Below, piece after piece: positions 47,040 through 58,714 of a DNA stretch of 64,000 nt. How positions within the stretch are numbered: position 1 is the stretch's first letter; every line of letters begins with the position of its first letter. Under the pieces are notes generated by a model, which had not been told where the DNA came from, did no database searches, and saw nothing but the letters and a program-made list of their open reading frames with translations. Origin of the DNA: Charina bottae (Eukaryota > Chordata > Lepidosauria > Squamata > Charinaidae); the NCBI GenBank assembly GCA_023362775.1, contig JALMGJ010000015.1, positions 12,783,001 through 12,847,000 on the forward strand, read 5' to 3'. The position numbers were made by a program, and so were the translations under genes.

Positions 47040-48000
47040 TGAATGGGTTTGGAATTCATCAGAGGTGCAAAGTGGGGTCCTTCCAGAGACTGGCATTGGG
47101 ACTGATACTTTTTAATTTGTTTATAAATAGGCTGACCATATTTCCTTGAGACAAAAACGGGACATTGGGATTGCAAAACAGGACGGGGTCTTATGTAATA
47201 TTCCGTATTCATGAAAAAGACAGGGGTCCCAGCCCCCCAGGTCCGCGTGATTGGCTCCCACCTGCAAACCCCGCCCCCGGTCTGTGTGATTGGCTCCCGT
47301 CTGCAAACCCCACCCCCCCCGGTCCGTACAATTGGCTCCCGTCTGCAAACCCCACCCCCGGTCCCTCCTTTGCCGTGTGCTGATAGGCGGGAGGGCTTCC
47401 TCTTCCGGGCTGTCTCCAATCAGCAGCTCCGGCTCAGATCCTCCTTCCGCGCCATTCCCGCCAGGTTTAAAAAATGGGACAAAATTGAGATTTTTATCGA
47501 AATGACGGGACGGTTGAAAAATGCTAAAAACACGGGACTGTCCCATTCAAAACGGGACGTATGGTCAGCCTATTTATAAACAAACTGGATTTACAGATGA
47601 GCCATAAAATGGCCATGTTTGTAGATGACAGCAAACTGTTCAGGGAAATGAAATTAAAAGGGCAGTGGCAATCTCTCCAAACTGGGTGAATGGCATTAAC
47701 AGGGTAATAAGGTTCAATACCAATAAGTGCAAAGTAAGGCACATTAGCACAAAAAATGCAGACTTCACACACATCTTGATGGGGGGACTGAGCTGGCGGG
47801 GACTAATCAGGAAAGGGATCTTGGTAAGATGATAGACAGCTTAATGAAAATGTCAACCCAGTGTGTGGCTACTATAAAAAAAAAAGTCAAATTTCAGGTT
47901 TGAAACCATTAACAAGGGAATTGAAAATCAAACTGAACTTTTGTCATTTGTAATTCCTTTATAAAAATCTATGGCGAAAACACATTTGCAGTACAAGTAG
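47040..48000 (+). pseudogene. CR1 LINE fragment, split by a MITE
   Basis: Left part to 47127: '...ccttccagagactggcattgggactga-tactttttaatttgt', the CR1 GVPQ...LGP...LFNL region. Right part from 47573: 'ccatgtttgtagatgacagcaaactg' (47613-47638) is the CR1 FADD-type catalytic block, followed by 'accaataagtgcaaagtaaggca' (FNxxKC..LH region, 47719-47741). Frames are shifted and stopped. The MITE at 47128-47572 sits between. Confidence 0.75.
47128..47572. mobile_element. hAT-type MITE with three CCAAT/GC-rich units
   Basis: Same family as 37750-38154: ends TAGGCTGACCATA and GTATGGTCAGCCTA, perfect 8-bp duplication TTTATAAA (47120-47127 and 47573-47580). It is 40 bp longer because it has three instead of two 'attggctccc...ctgcaaacccc' units (starting near 47241, 47280 and 47320). 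Otherwise the two copies differ at few positions. Confidence 0.95.
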
Positions 48001-48239
48001 AAAAGTATGTACTTTTGTCATTCCTTTATTGAAAAAATCTCTGGTGAAAACAGACTTGCAGTACAATGCGTCATTCTAGTCGCCGCACCCCCACAAAAAA
48101 CCGATGTCCTAGGACTGGAAAACTCACCCACCCCAGGGCAGCCAAAATGATGGGGGAGTCCGAGCAGCTTTGGGGTCCTTCTGGGCTCATGGCTCCTGCT
48201 CAAAGAGCAGGTGGCTGCCATAGCTAGGGAGAGACTTTG

Positions 48240-49858
48240 TGTACCCATTTCTGGACTGGGAGGCCTTGCTCACAAAGACTCAGGCCTTAGTCCCCTCCCC
48301 ATCTGAATGTACTCTACATGGGGTTGCCCTTGAAGAGCATTTGGAAGCTGTAGCTGGTCCGGAATGCAGCGGCGCAGGCAGTGTCACTACTCCCATATAA
48401 GATCCCTGCTCCGATAGCTGCACTGAGTCCCAGTAGGCTTCTGGTGTGATTCAAGGTGCAGGCTGTCACCTTTAAAGCCCTGCCCGGCATAGGGCCAGGC
48501 GACTTCCCATTGTTTCTACATGGGGTTGCCCTTGAAGAGCATTTGGAAGCTGTAGCTGGTCCGGAATGCAGCGGCGCAGGCAGTGTCACTACTCCCATAT
48601 AAGATCCCTGCTCCGATAGCTGCACTGAGTCCCAGTAGGCTTCTGGTGTGATTCAAGGTGCAGGCTGTCACCTTTAAAGCCCTGCCCGGCATAGGGCCAG
48701 GCGACTTCCCATTGTTTCTACATGGGGTTGCCCTTGAAGAGCATTTGGAAGCTGTAGCTGGTCCGGAATGCAGCGGCGCAGGCAGTGTCACTACTCCCAT
48801 ATAAGATCCCTGCTCCGATAGCTGCACTGAGTCCCAGTAGGCTTCTGGTGTGATTCAAGGTGCAGGCTGTCACCTTTAAAGCCCTGCCCAGCATAGGGCC
48901 AGGCGACTTCCCATTGTTTCTACATGGGGTTGCCCTTGAAGAGCATTTGGAAGCTGTAGCTGGTCCGGAATGCAGCGGCGCAGGCAGTGTCACTACTCCC
49001 ATATAAGATCCCTGCTCCGATAGCTGCACTGAGTCCCAGTAGGCTTCTGGTGTGATTCAAGGTGCAGGCTGTCACCTTTAAAGCCCTGCCCGGCATAGGG
49101 CCAGGCGACTTCCCATTGTTTCTACATGGGGTTGCCCTTGAAGAGCATTTGGAAGCTGTAGCTGGTCCGGAATGCAGCGGCGCAGGCAGTGTCACTACTC
49201 CCATATAAGATCCCTGCTCCGATAGCTGCACTGAGTCCCAGTAGGCTTCTGGTGTGATTCAAGGTGCAGGCTGTCACCTTTAAAGCCCTGCCCGGCATAG
49301 GGCCAGGCGACTTCCCATTGTTTCTACATGGGGTTGCCCTTGAAGAGCATTTGGAAGCTGTAGCTGGTCCGGAATGCAGCGGCGCAGGCAGTGTCACTAC
49401 TCCCATATAAGATCCCTGCTCCGATAGCTGCACTGAGTCCCAGTAGGCTTCTGGTGTGATTCAAGGTGCAGGCTGTCACCTTTAAAGCCCTGCCCGGCAT
49501 AGGGCCAGGCGACTTCCCATTGTTTCTACTTGCCCCACCAGATCTAGCAGAGAGGGCATGCTTTGGGCCCCCTCTATTAAACAATGTCATCTCGTCAGAC
49601 CCAGGAGCCATGCCTTCTCTGTGGCAGTGCCTGTGAAACAGCACCCCCCTGGAGATCCAGATGGCCCAACCCCATTTACCTTCTCTAAGGTTCTGATGTT
49701 GCTGTGATTTTTCTGATTGGAAGGAAGGGGCCATTTACTTTGAGCGTGAGGGGTTCTTGTTTTTAATCGTTGGTTTTTTAGTCATTGTACAGTGCCCAGA
49801 GCTACTGCTGTGAGATGGGCGGCCATATAAATTATTTAAATAAATAAATAAATAAAGT
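48240..49858 (+). pseudogene. L2-clade LINE 3' region with amplified segment
   Basis: Plus-strand translation at the start of the repeats gives LYMGLPLKSIWKL followed by a stop and LVRNAAAQA, the C-terminal reverse-transcriptase segment of L2-type LINEs. After the array (49525 onward) the family 3' region continues ('ctagcagagagggcatg', 'ccctggagatccaga') and ends 'gagatgggcggccatataaatt' (49812-49834) with an (AAAT)n tail. A 202-bp part was amplified six times inside it. Confidence 0.85.
48313..49524. repeat. 202-bp tandem array, six units, LINE-derived
   Basis: Units start at 48313, 48515, 48717, 48919, 49121 and 49323. Apart from one A/G difference noticed at 48890 they look identical. 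TCTAC occurs at both array edges (48313 and 49525). A 202-bp period is not a multiple of three, and the repeated 103-residue minus-strand frame is an artefact. Very recent amplification, or an assembly effect. Confidence 0.97.
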
Positions 49859-49922
49859 TTCTATACGAGGAAAGAGCATGCTTATATGGACTCTTTAGCT
49901 TAGATCTAAGATGGGTAATGAG

Positions 49923-50345
49923 AGCCAGTTTGGTGTAGTGGTGAAGGCATCAGGCTAGAAACCGGGAGACCATGAGTTCTGGTCCTGCCTTAGGCTCAAA
50001 GCCAGCTGGGTGACCTTGGGCCAGTCCCTCTCTCTCAGCCCCAGGAAGGAGGCAATGGAAAACCAGGAGACTGAGAGTTCTAGTCCCGCCTTAGGCACGA
50101 AAGCCTGCTGGGTGACCCTGGGCCAGTCCCTGTCTCTCAGCCCTAGGAAGGAGCCAATGGCAAACCAGGAGACTGAGAGTTCTAGTCCCGCCTTAGGGAC
50201 AAAGCCAGCTGGGTGGCCTTGGGCCAGTCCTTCTCTCTCAGCCCCAGGAAGGAGGCAATGGCAAACCACTTCTGAAAAACCTTGCCAAGAAAACTGCAGG
50301 GACTTGTCCAGGCAGCCTCCGAGAATCAGACACAATTGAACAGAT
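49923..50345 (+). mobile_element. Sauria-type SINE with triplicated body
   Basis: A normal head ('gccagtttggtgtagtggtgaagg') is followed by three copies of the B box plus body, starting at GGAGAC in 49965, 50066 and 50168 (spacing 101 and 102 bp). Each has 'agttct-(a/g)gtcc', 'gggtgNccNtgggccagtcc' and 'ctcagccc(c/t)aggaagga'. A single normal 3' part ('cttgccaagaaaactgcag') and an A tail end it. Confidence 0.93.
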
Positions 50346-51446
50346 TAAAAAAAAAATCTTATATAATTTTAGTGTCTATTTTATAATTTAAATATAGACT
50401 GCACCCTGGACCTCACTCATACTGTAGATGTTAGTTAGGTTCTTTTATAAATGTATTTTAACTTTGTCTTAAATTTTATTTCATTTATTATCTAGTTAGA
50501 AAGATTTATATATATTCACTGAGCACTCTGCTTGTACTGGTCTATTGAAAGTAGACAATACTAATTTAGATCAAGAGATAGTCTGACCTAGGATGGGTAC
50601 CTCCAGGAAGCAGAAGGGCTGTAAGGCTAGGCTGGAAAGTTGAAAAAGCATCCTGGAATAAGGCAATGCATGCTGCTTTAAGCTCCTGGACAAAAGGTGG
50701 GATTTAAACCTAGCAAATAAATAGCACATTACTTCTGCATCGTTGCCAAAGAAAACTATACAGAACCTGTCCACAGAGCCTCCAAGAGCCAAGCGTGACT
50801 CACGGGAATCTTTCCCTTTCTACAATGTTCCTGTATTTGTTTTTCCACAATTCAGTAGTCCTCTCCTCAGGGGCTGTGGGCATGCAAAAAAGAAGCTGGG
50901 GGGGGGGGGACATCAGAGTTTGGGGCTGCAGATTGCTTAGCTCTCCTATAGAAGAAGAGTGAAGTTCTGGTTTTTTTCTGGGGGGGGGGGGAATTCTAAA
51001 AAAAGGGCCTGGAGGAACAGAGAAATCAAGAAAGACAAATGCCTTTGGTTACAAGGTACAAAAAGGATGAGAAGGAAAAATCACAATGACTTCTCTTGTA
51101 GCCCTGTTCTCTACAATGAGAAGAGAGGGAATAAGGAAGGCCAGATCATTTATCAATAACCTTGTACCTGGAAGGAGACAGAAAGTGTGGGAGGAAAGGC
51201 TCCCAAGTACTTAAGGCATGACAGTTTAAGTAAGTGTGCTTTTAAATGTCATTTGAAACAACTAGGTGACACCTCCATCATAAAACTGATTTTTTTTAAG
51301 AAGACATTTGGCAAGACAGGATCCTTTCTCTTCCAAAGCTGTATGTATAATCAGTCCATCTCTCTCTCCCTCTCTCTCTCCCTCCCTCCCTCTCTCCACT
51401 ATAAACTTTTGAATTTGATGGCCATTTCATTTATCAATTGTTTGTT
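50346..51446. other. No recognised feature
   Basis: Unassigned; poly-G runs at 50899-50909 and 50980-50991 and a CT-rich run at 51360-51398. Confidence 0.35.
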
Positions 51447-51770
51447 TTAGAGGTTAACAGGCAACCTATAATCCAGAGTGGTTCGACAAACACGAAAACC
51501 AAGAACAAAGTAAAAGCCAACGATCAATAGCAATACAGCAATAACCACCATAATGATAAAAAGTAACATCTCTGAGCCAAAGGCATTCAGAGTTTCAGAC
51601 TTGCTATGCCTTGTACTATCTGAGATACTCCATGTTTTTCTGCCACCAAAGACATGTTGCATTGCATGGCCACCCAGCACATTTAGAGTTCCTCGGACTG
51701 TTTGGAGTACAGGTCTAAACTCCACCCCAACAAAAGATTTGCTGCAATTCTGCAAACATCAACAGTAACA
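51447..51770 (-). CDS. Candidate terminal exon, single-pass membrane protein
   Basis: Not recognised. The minus strand is open for 102 codons from an ATG at 51755, and a possible splice acceptor 'gatgtttgcag' lies just upstream (about 51757-51770), which would make the first residues part of a longer protein. Towards the C-terminus is a clear hydrophobic segment of about 25 residues (LLFIIMVVIAVLLLIVGFYF) followed by a short tail RVCRTTLDYRLPVNL. Codon use looks ordinary and there is no repeat here. Against it: no family match, a weak polypyrimidine tract and no partner exon identified. It could be chance or an old retroelement frame. Confidence 0.3.
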
Positions 51771-52152
51771 CTTTGTTCTCTCTTTTTAATTTTTTTAATT
51801 TATTTTAATTTTGTAAGAATTGTCTGGGCTAGGAAGCAAAGCAGATTTGCTGATTACCTGGGCATTTCAGGGCTGTAGACTAGATTAAACTGGGAAGTCA
51901 AACAACAGCTTGAAAGCAAACCGCGTTCATATTGTTGCCACACTCCGCCCCATCCCTACATGGACAAGTCTGATACCACCCCCAACATCTTTACCTTTCA
52001 TCTCTGTAAGGACTGACCCTTTGTCCTAAACTTCACTAACTGTGTGTATGCACACACTCTCTCTGTCCAAAGGTCTCTTCATATATTGGGATCAGTGCTT
52101 TCCATGTTGGAAACAGCATGATGGAGCTCAGTCTAAGAATCCATTAAGATCA

Positions 52153-52155
<3 letters not shown>

Positions 52156-52224
<69 letters not shown>

Positions 52225-52249
52225 TACACGCATACACACACACACACAC
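52156..52249. repeat. (TA)n(CGCA)n(CA)n compound microsatellite
   Basis: About 18 TA units (52156-52192), then ACGC units to about 52224, then mixed CATACACG and CA units. Confidence 0.97.
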
Positions 52250-52289
52250 CTCTTTTGGTTAATCGAGTATTCTCTCACTTACTGTATTC

Positions 52290-52400
52290 CAAGTGCGTTG
52301 GGACTACTGGGTCCAGAATTCCCAGCCAGCATGATTAACAGCTATTCTGGCTAGGAATTTTGGGAGTTCTAGTTCTCACACGTTCACAGAACACCCAGTT
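52290..52400. repeat. Palindromic MITE-like fragment
   Basis: 'tccagaattcccagccagcatg' (52311-52332) and 'attctggctaggaattttgggagttctag' (52343-52371) form rough inverted halves of a widespread squamate palindromic repeat. No duplication seen. Confidence 0.5.
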
Positions 52401-54294
52401 GTGGAACATCACGTTGAACAATACATTGGTCTATGAAGACATTGGAAATTATTCCAAATGAAAACTTACAGCTCAATACATTTTGAACCTACAGTATTTC
52501 TTTTTGTCTTCTTTGCCCAGACTTCAGTTTTCAATGACTAAATAAGCTCTTTGTACACTGAAAGCAACTTACTGTTCTCTCCAAAAGAAACTCCTTCTGT
52601 TTGCCCCCTCCACGTGCACCAAATTAATCTTTCTAAAAGTTGTTCTCCATTCTGGTATATGTTTTAGAAGCCTTCTGTGGATTGGAGGGACTCAGAACAA
52701 ATATACACTTTTGGAAGGTCTGGTCCCATATCCACTAACTCCCACTATGCTCTTTGTGCATTTGACAATTATATCTTTGTATTAGCAAAGGTGGCTGTGA
52801 TTTAGAGAAAATGATCTGATTTAATAAAAGCGAATTACAAGATAAAAGCTCTTTAGGTAACCAAGGCATAACTCAAGAAGAATGGCTCTTTTCTTTGAAT
52901 GCACAATCCTTTCTTCCCTACAAGAACATTATCATTTTATCTTGCTGCCTGTAAAATGTGCTCCCATATCATACTGAATATCATTTCTCTCTTCCATACT
53001 CTCATAGATTTTTAGAAAGGGAACAAAAACTTATAACCTCATGAATTACTACAATTGCATAGGTGGGGGAACAAAGTATGAAATATGGTGTGCTGGTATA
53101 CTGAGGGAGTCCATTGCTATATGGTACCAACTCTTTCTGAATTGATCAGTATCTATAGCCTTCTTCCAAAATATGAAAATGTAGTGTCGGAGGAATCTCT
53201 GCTCCAGCCCTGCACTGCTCCCACTTCAAAAAGATGGCAAGAAATTGAAGGAAACTCTAATTATGTCCACTGAACATGATTACAACTTTTAATGGGATAG
53301 GGAACTGGATTCAGCTTAATAGTTGGGTCAACACTCATCTGATTTGATCATCCTGTGACTGAGATGTCATTTAAGTTTTGACTTCTTGTTCAGTGTCATG
53401 GTTATATTCAGACAAAACTCTGCCTCCAAAATCAGTAACCATTGTCCAAATTTTAGACGCATTTCTCCCCAATACATGGATGCCACTTACATAACCATGA
53501 GCCATTTACCAGTTTTTACCCCAATGCACACCTCTTTCTGAGCAGAGAGAGAAATATTTCATTACAGCCATGAAATCAATGTGCCTTAACATAAAACAAA
53601 GTTCCAAAATAATGCCAATAATTTTTTTTATTTAGTCAATTGTTGATGTACCAAAATAGCAATTGCATAAAAGAAATAATGCATAGTGTTTGTCCAATCT
53701 GCCTGGCATTTTCATTAAGACAGCTAAGGTTTACGCAAGGTGAAACTATCTATGAAAGAGCAAGTAAAATAGGGGCCCCACTGACTCTACTTCTCTCATT
53801 TCAAATGCACAAACACATTCAGTCAACCCTTTGCAATTTTATGATGTAAGATCTTGTATACAACTTTCCAAAATAGACAAATGCCAGTTGCTACACAAGT
53901 TCCCAAATAAACACTGTTTCCTACCAAATTTTGGAAAGAACCATAGGCAGTAGCCATGGCATTTCAGAATCCACTTGAGTTAGAAGTTGGCAAACTTTTG
54001 ATTGCTCTGAACTGTCCTTGGGTGAAGTGATAGTAGCTGCACTATGTGTGCTGGTGATGCAAAGCAGATAATAGTGTCTTACATATATGGCTGGATAGGT
54101 TTTTGTTGGAGGAAGTGGCTGAGAATTGTCTTAATTCTTTTAGACCAAGTCAAGACTTTAGGCTTATGCTACAGTTTCCATGTATCCCCCAACTCAGAAT
54201 GATAGGAAACTCTGCTTCCGAGTTTCAACAATTACAGTTGGGGAGATAGGTGGTCACAACACAGGAGAATGGGCACCACTTACTGTTCTAAAGC
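52401..54294. other. No recognised feature
   Basis: About 1.9 kb without a supportable gene or repeat. Confidence 0.35.
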
Positions 54295-54402
54295 CTTGAG
54301 ATACCCATCTGTGGCTTGGTGGAACCTGTTATTCTGTATCACGGTAGAGATGGGCGGGGATAAATCTAAATAATAAATAAATAAAAATAAATAAATAAAT
54401 AA
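54295..54402 (+). mobile_element. LINE 3'-end stub
   Basis: 'ggtagagatgggcggggataaa' (54343-54364) with an AATA tail is the recurring LINE terminus. Confidence 0.65.
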
Positions 54403-56273
54403 GAAGAAATCTGTGGTATACTACTTCTACTTCTGTAGATAAAGACAAAGGTGGAAGGGCCAGTTTGTGTTTCTATCTCCAATCTGCACTTCTTATTTCA
54501 TAGTATCTGAATGGGACTTGGGTTGGGATACATTTCCCAGGATTCCAAACTAGAACAGTCTGGAGGCTGTTAAGACTGGCTTATTAAAGCTTATTAAAGC
54601 TGGCTACTTCTGGAATGGTTGGTTGCAAACACATTGAGCCAAGAGGATAGTCTGCCATAATGTCTGGGAATAAAAGCAATGGTCTAAGACATCTGACACA
54701 ACCTATATAAAGGACTGATTTTTCTCCTAGGGGTCACCTAATATGGCTTCATCTACAATACTGGAGTTTTTCAAGAAAAGAACAACTCAAAAAGAGAGAG
54801 AGAAACTTAAATGTGCAAAGCTCAAGTTGTCTGCATTTAACTGAAACCCCTTCTCTCCACACCATTTATCAACAAAGAGTTTCTTTTCCTACTACACAGC
54901 ATGTAGCCAATGCCACTTTACTGGTGTTTAAAGTTTCAAGGAGTGAGTGCTGCCAAAAATGACCACATTACCCTGTACTTTCCTGCATGTCATTAGCCGA
55001 GTTTCCAAGTGGGGGGGGGAAAGGTTTCAACTTGAACACAGGGTGGGATTGTAATAATAATGGCCGTCAAAAGCAAAAATAAAAAGGCCCAGAAGGATTT
55101 GCTTAGAAACATTACAGATGAAAACACCAACATGTTCTGCCAAAAACCCCACAAGTAATCTTTAAAAAAGAAAAAAAAAAGTCTAGAAACTCTCCATCTT
55201 GCTGTGCAGGATGCAAGAACTTCTCATATGTAGCAGGAGGAAAGGAAAGCGCACCTGCCCCCATAATCAGGAAACTTCAGGGTGGGTGGGTGGGTGGGTG
55301 GGGTGAAGAGTTCTCTTTTCAAAAAGTTTCAATATAGTGGCCCTTTGTCTGAAAGAACGCTCCAGTATTCTACATTACTAAACCAAAACCACAGTTAGCT
55401 AAACGATAGCTCACCCCTTATGTGGAGGAAAAGAACTGGGGCTGGAGGGAGGCAGAACTCTTAAGCTACAGCTTCTCACTGCTCAGAGAAAAAATGTCGG
55501 CTTCTTTTCTGCATCCCACATGAATCACTGTGTAAGACCAGCATTAGAAAGAAATGACTTGCTCCTTTAAAAAAAAAAGTATGTGAGATAATCGCATGCT
55601 TTGTTCCAGGTCTTACGAGCTACTTGTATTAACCCACTCAGAGGGAGGGAAGGAGATCTGTTTTTAGACTGACATTGACACATATCTGCAGGCAGGATTC
55701 CTTACCCCAAAAAAAGCCTCCGTGACTTCTTTTAGACTTTCCTGCATGTAGGTGGGCAAAGGAATAAGCTTGGCTTCTTGGCATTTTTAAAATATCCTAG
55801 TACAATGTACATCTTCTAAAACAATGGTAAGCAAATGTTTGATGGTGGAGACCACACTTTGGGGAAAGGTAAGGTTTGCAATGGATGTGAGAGGGTCATA
55901 CACATAGGCAGGACAAGATTTTCCAGAAACATTCTGGGTTTCTTTCTTTTACCTCTTTCTTTCTTTTCTTTCTTTCTTTTCTTTTTTTAAGAAAAAGGGA
56001 TAAGTCTTATTTTGGAGCAAACACTGGCTGGTTCCTGATTGGTTCCTTGTTTAGGTAGAGTTCTGATTGGACCATTTTGAAGAATTCTTCAAAAATGTAC
56101 CAACCAGAAACTAAACCATGGCCATTCATCACTGCTTGTCAGAGATGCAAATTTGGGTAAAAACCTAGCTTTGGGTTTCTAAGACTAGGTGTCTTCATTC
56201 CAACAATCTCAAGACAAAAGCTAAGTGCAAATTGAAACCAGAGTATACTTTAATAGGTAGCACTCTAATACAG
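54403..56273. other. No recognised feature
   Basis: About 1.9 kb without a supportable gene; (GGGT)n at 55280-55304 and a CTTT-rich run near 55941-55985. Confidence 0.35.
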
Positions 56274-56728
56274 CCTTTCTCAACCTTTGACCCTGGAGGA
56301 ACCCTTGATATTTTTCAGGCCTCGGCGAACCCCTGCACATTCAGACTCAAATATAGGCAAGAAGTTACAAAATTATTATAGTGTGTGTGTGTGTGTATAT
56401 ACCATATACCATATACCATATACCATATACCATATACCATATACCATATACCATATACCATATACCATATACCATATACCATATACCATATACCATATAC
56501 CATATACCATATACCATATATCATGTGTAGGCCTGTATATATGCATCAACAGTGTTCTTAAACTAAAAATAAAGAATGAAATTTACCTCTTCAGTGTGAA
56601 GTTGCCATTTGAAATAATTTTTTAAATAAATAATCTTTAAATAAATCGTGATCTCCCAGGGAACCCCTAGTGACCTCTCGCAGAACCCTGGGGTTCCACA
56701 GAACCCTGGTTGAGAAACCCTGGTCTAA
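56274..56728. mobile_element. hAT-type MITE with internal minisatellite
   Basis: Ends CAGCCTTTCTCAACC and GGTTGAGAAACCCTG as in the copies at 3449 and 29510. Flanking octamers CTCTAATA (56266-56273) and GTCTAAAA (56729-56736) agree at 6 of 8. The element is longer than its relatives because it contains a GT run and a 7-bp array. Confidence 0.88.
56401..56520. repeat. (ACCATAT)n heptanucleotide array
   Basis: About 17 perfect 7-bp units, preceded by (GT)8 at 56381-56396. The tyrosine-rich frames over it are repeat by-products. It replaces a short AT-rich spot in the sister MITE copies. Confidence 0.98.
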
Positions 56729-56736
56729 AAGCTGAA

Positions 56737-58093
56737 ACCTCCTCCCCACAATGCAGCATAACAGTGTGACTCTGTTAAGTTTCAGCATCAGACAGCTTTC
56801 CTTTTCATTATATTACTTAGCATTAGTTTGATCAACAGTTCTGCAGAATCCCATGGCTCCAATACTGTTTGTGCCTTCTGGGTCAGCATAATACATCTAT
56901 AGCCCTAAGGAGAATTTCAGATTTTCTTTTCTTTATGGCAAGCACAGCTCCTTGCTTTTCCTTAACAAGATTATTCTTGGCCAGGGGTCATACTGGCTGG
57001 GGATGCTAGGAAGTGTATTCAAACTTATCTGGAAGGCGGTGGCTGGCACCTCAGACTTACTTCATAGTAAGCCCATCTAAGTCCAGTAGGTTAGTTCTCT
57101 AAGCAAACTTCAAATGGCAGTGCTCAGCTGTAGACTGCAGTTGCCCAACCCTATAAATGTATGCCCCAAAAGAAAGTAACCTTGCAGAGAAGTGAGAAAC
57201 ATGTAACATAAAGCTGCATCTTATGCACAGTTGTATGCATACAGTCTACTTATGCTTTCAAGTAGACTCCTCTGATTCTTTAATACATGAGTATGCATAA
57301 CCCTTGATTGGATGTTATCTTGAAACATAAAGGAGCATCCTCCAACAAGTTTTCATAATCCTCCTAAGATACAATGGATGCATTTCCCAATGGATTCTTT
57401 TTTTCTCCCTTCTAGTCACACCATTGTGTTTCAGGCTAGTCGCACTTTTTATCATCTGTTTTCACTTCTGCTGGAATAATAGAAAGCCTTTGGGGTCATC
57501 TGTTTATTATTGAGAGAGTTCTTCAGATTCATAGTTTTGCCAAGATAACCCATCATCTAAGAACAGTAGTACTGGACTGTTCACCCTAGGTCAACTCTAC
57601 ATAAAAGAACTGACTGTTTACTGTACAATAGTAGAGTCCTCAAAGGCACAGATGGACCAGCATTCTTACATGCAGAATAAGTTATTCAGACATTTGCATT
57701 GTCCCTGAAAAAAATGCTCATTATTTTTTTAATCTGATCCCCAACATGGCCATCTATTCCTCTCAAGGGAATCAGGGTGGATCTTTTGAATGGGATTTGC
57801 TCCACCCCTCGCATGGCTTCACTCCATGTCTTTACACTGTAAAAGTGAAATGTATATTCTTCTTCTACTCAAAAAATGGGGAAGAAAATGTTTCAAGGGT
57901 GGTGACCTATGCTTCATTGCAGAATTTGGGTCCCCAAGACTTCTGAAAGTTTTTAGTAAATTGTAAGATTCAAAAAGATAACTAGCAATTATTCCAAATA
58001 TGTTAGCCTACTAGTGATGATCAACTTCTACTGAGTCTCAAAAATCCAGCAATATTTTTGTGGGTATATGCCTATGTGTAGGTTTAAATCCTG
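56737..58093. other. No recognised feature
   Basis: About 1.35 kb without a supportable gene or repeat. Confidence 0.35.
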
Positions 58094-58340
58094 GGTTTGA
58101 ATGAATGAATATCTTTATTACGGTCTTTGACCAGCATTTACAATAAAAGAAAATAACTTAATCCAATAATTCTTTGTCAGGAAAAAGGAAAACAATAAAA
58201 CAGTGAAACAATATAGCCAATTAAAAGTTTTGCACAATTGTATAACTTGATAAAAAATATTTGGGTTTCTTTCTCCTGCCTTTTCATGATAAGCGCCAAG
58301 AATCCTTCTGGATAAATGCATGGATAAATCACATCATAAA
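58094..58340 (-). mobile_element. LINE 3' UTR (Vingi-like), truncated
   Basis: On the minus strand it ends '...gctggtcaaagaccgtaataaagat' followed by ATTC units, the terminal pattern I associate with the same LINE group as 38330-39430. No coding part remains. Confidence 0.5.
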
Positions 58341-58714
58341 ATAAAAAATAAATATCTTACACCCAGTTTCTGAGGTTTAGCTGTGGATGCCACCTGCATC
58401 AATTTTATTTACACAGTCAATGATCTGTTGCCAGGTTCCTTGGTCCCCATCCTACAAGCTTTAGCCCTCATACAGAAAAGATAGGACTGGAAACTTGTAG
58501 TAACTATATTTTACAGAGATGTAAATGAAATTCCTCATCCCACACCGTCCTTTGGGGTAGGCAGCCCCTGGCTTGCCACTCTGCTGGAGTAGAAAGAAGG
58601 GATCAAATTCTGAACTGGAATAAGAAAAGGCTTCTTGGAATATGATGAGCTGCTGTAATGCCATACAAAGTTCCAATATGGGAAACCAAAGGGCATCTAA
58701 AAGTTTAACTTAGA
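58341..58714. other. No recognised feature
   Basis: About 370 bases unassigned. Confidence 0.35.

Noticed and set aside
48313..49524. CRISPR-like regularity of the array
   Set aside because: There are no spacers; units are contiguous 202-bp copies in a vertebrate genome.
48314..49734. Six repeated 103-residue minus-strand frames (and one of 136) that look like a protein family in tandem
   Set aside because: They lie on the antisense strand of an L2 LINE segment amplified with a 202-bp period; identical peptides only reflect identical DNA.
56287..56625. Tyrosine/isoleucine repeat protein
   Set aside because: It is a translation of the ACCATAT array inside a MITE.
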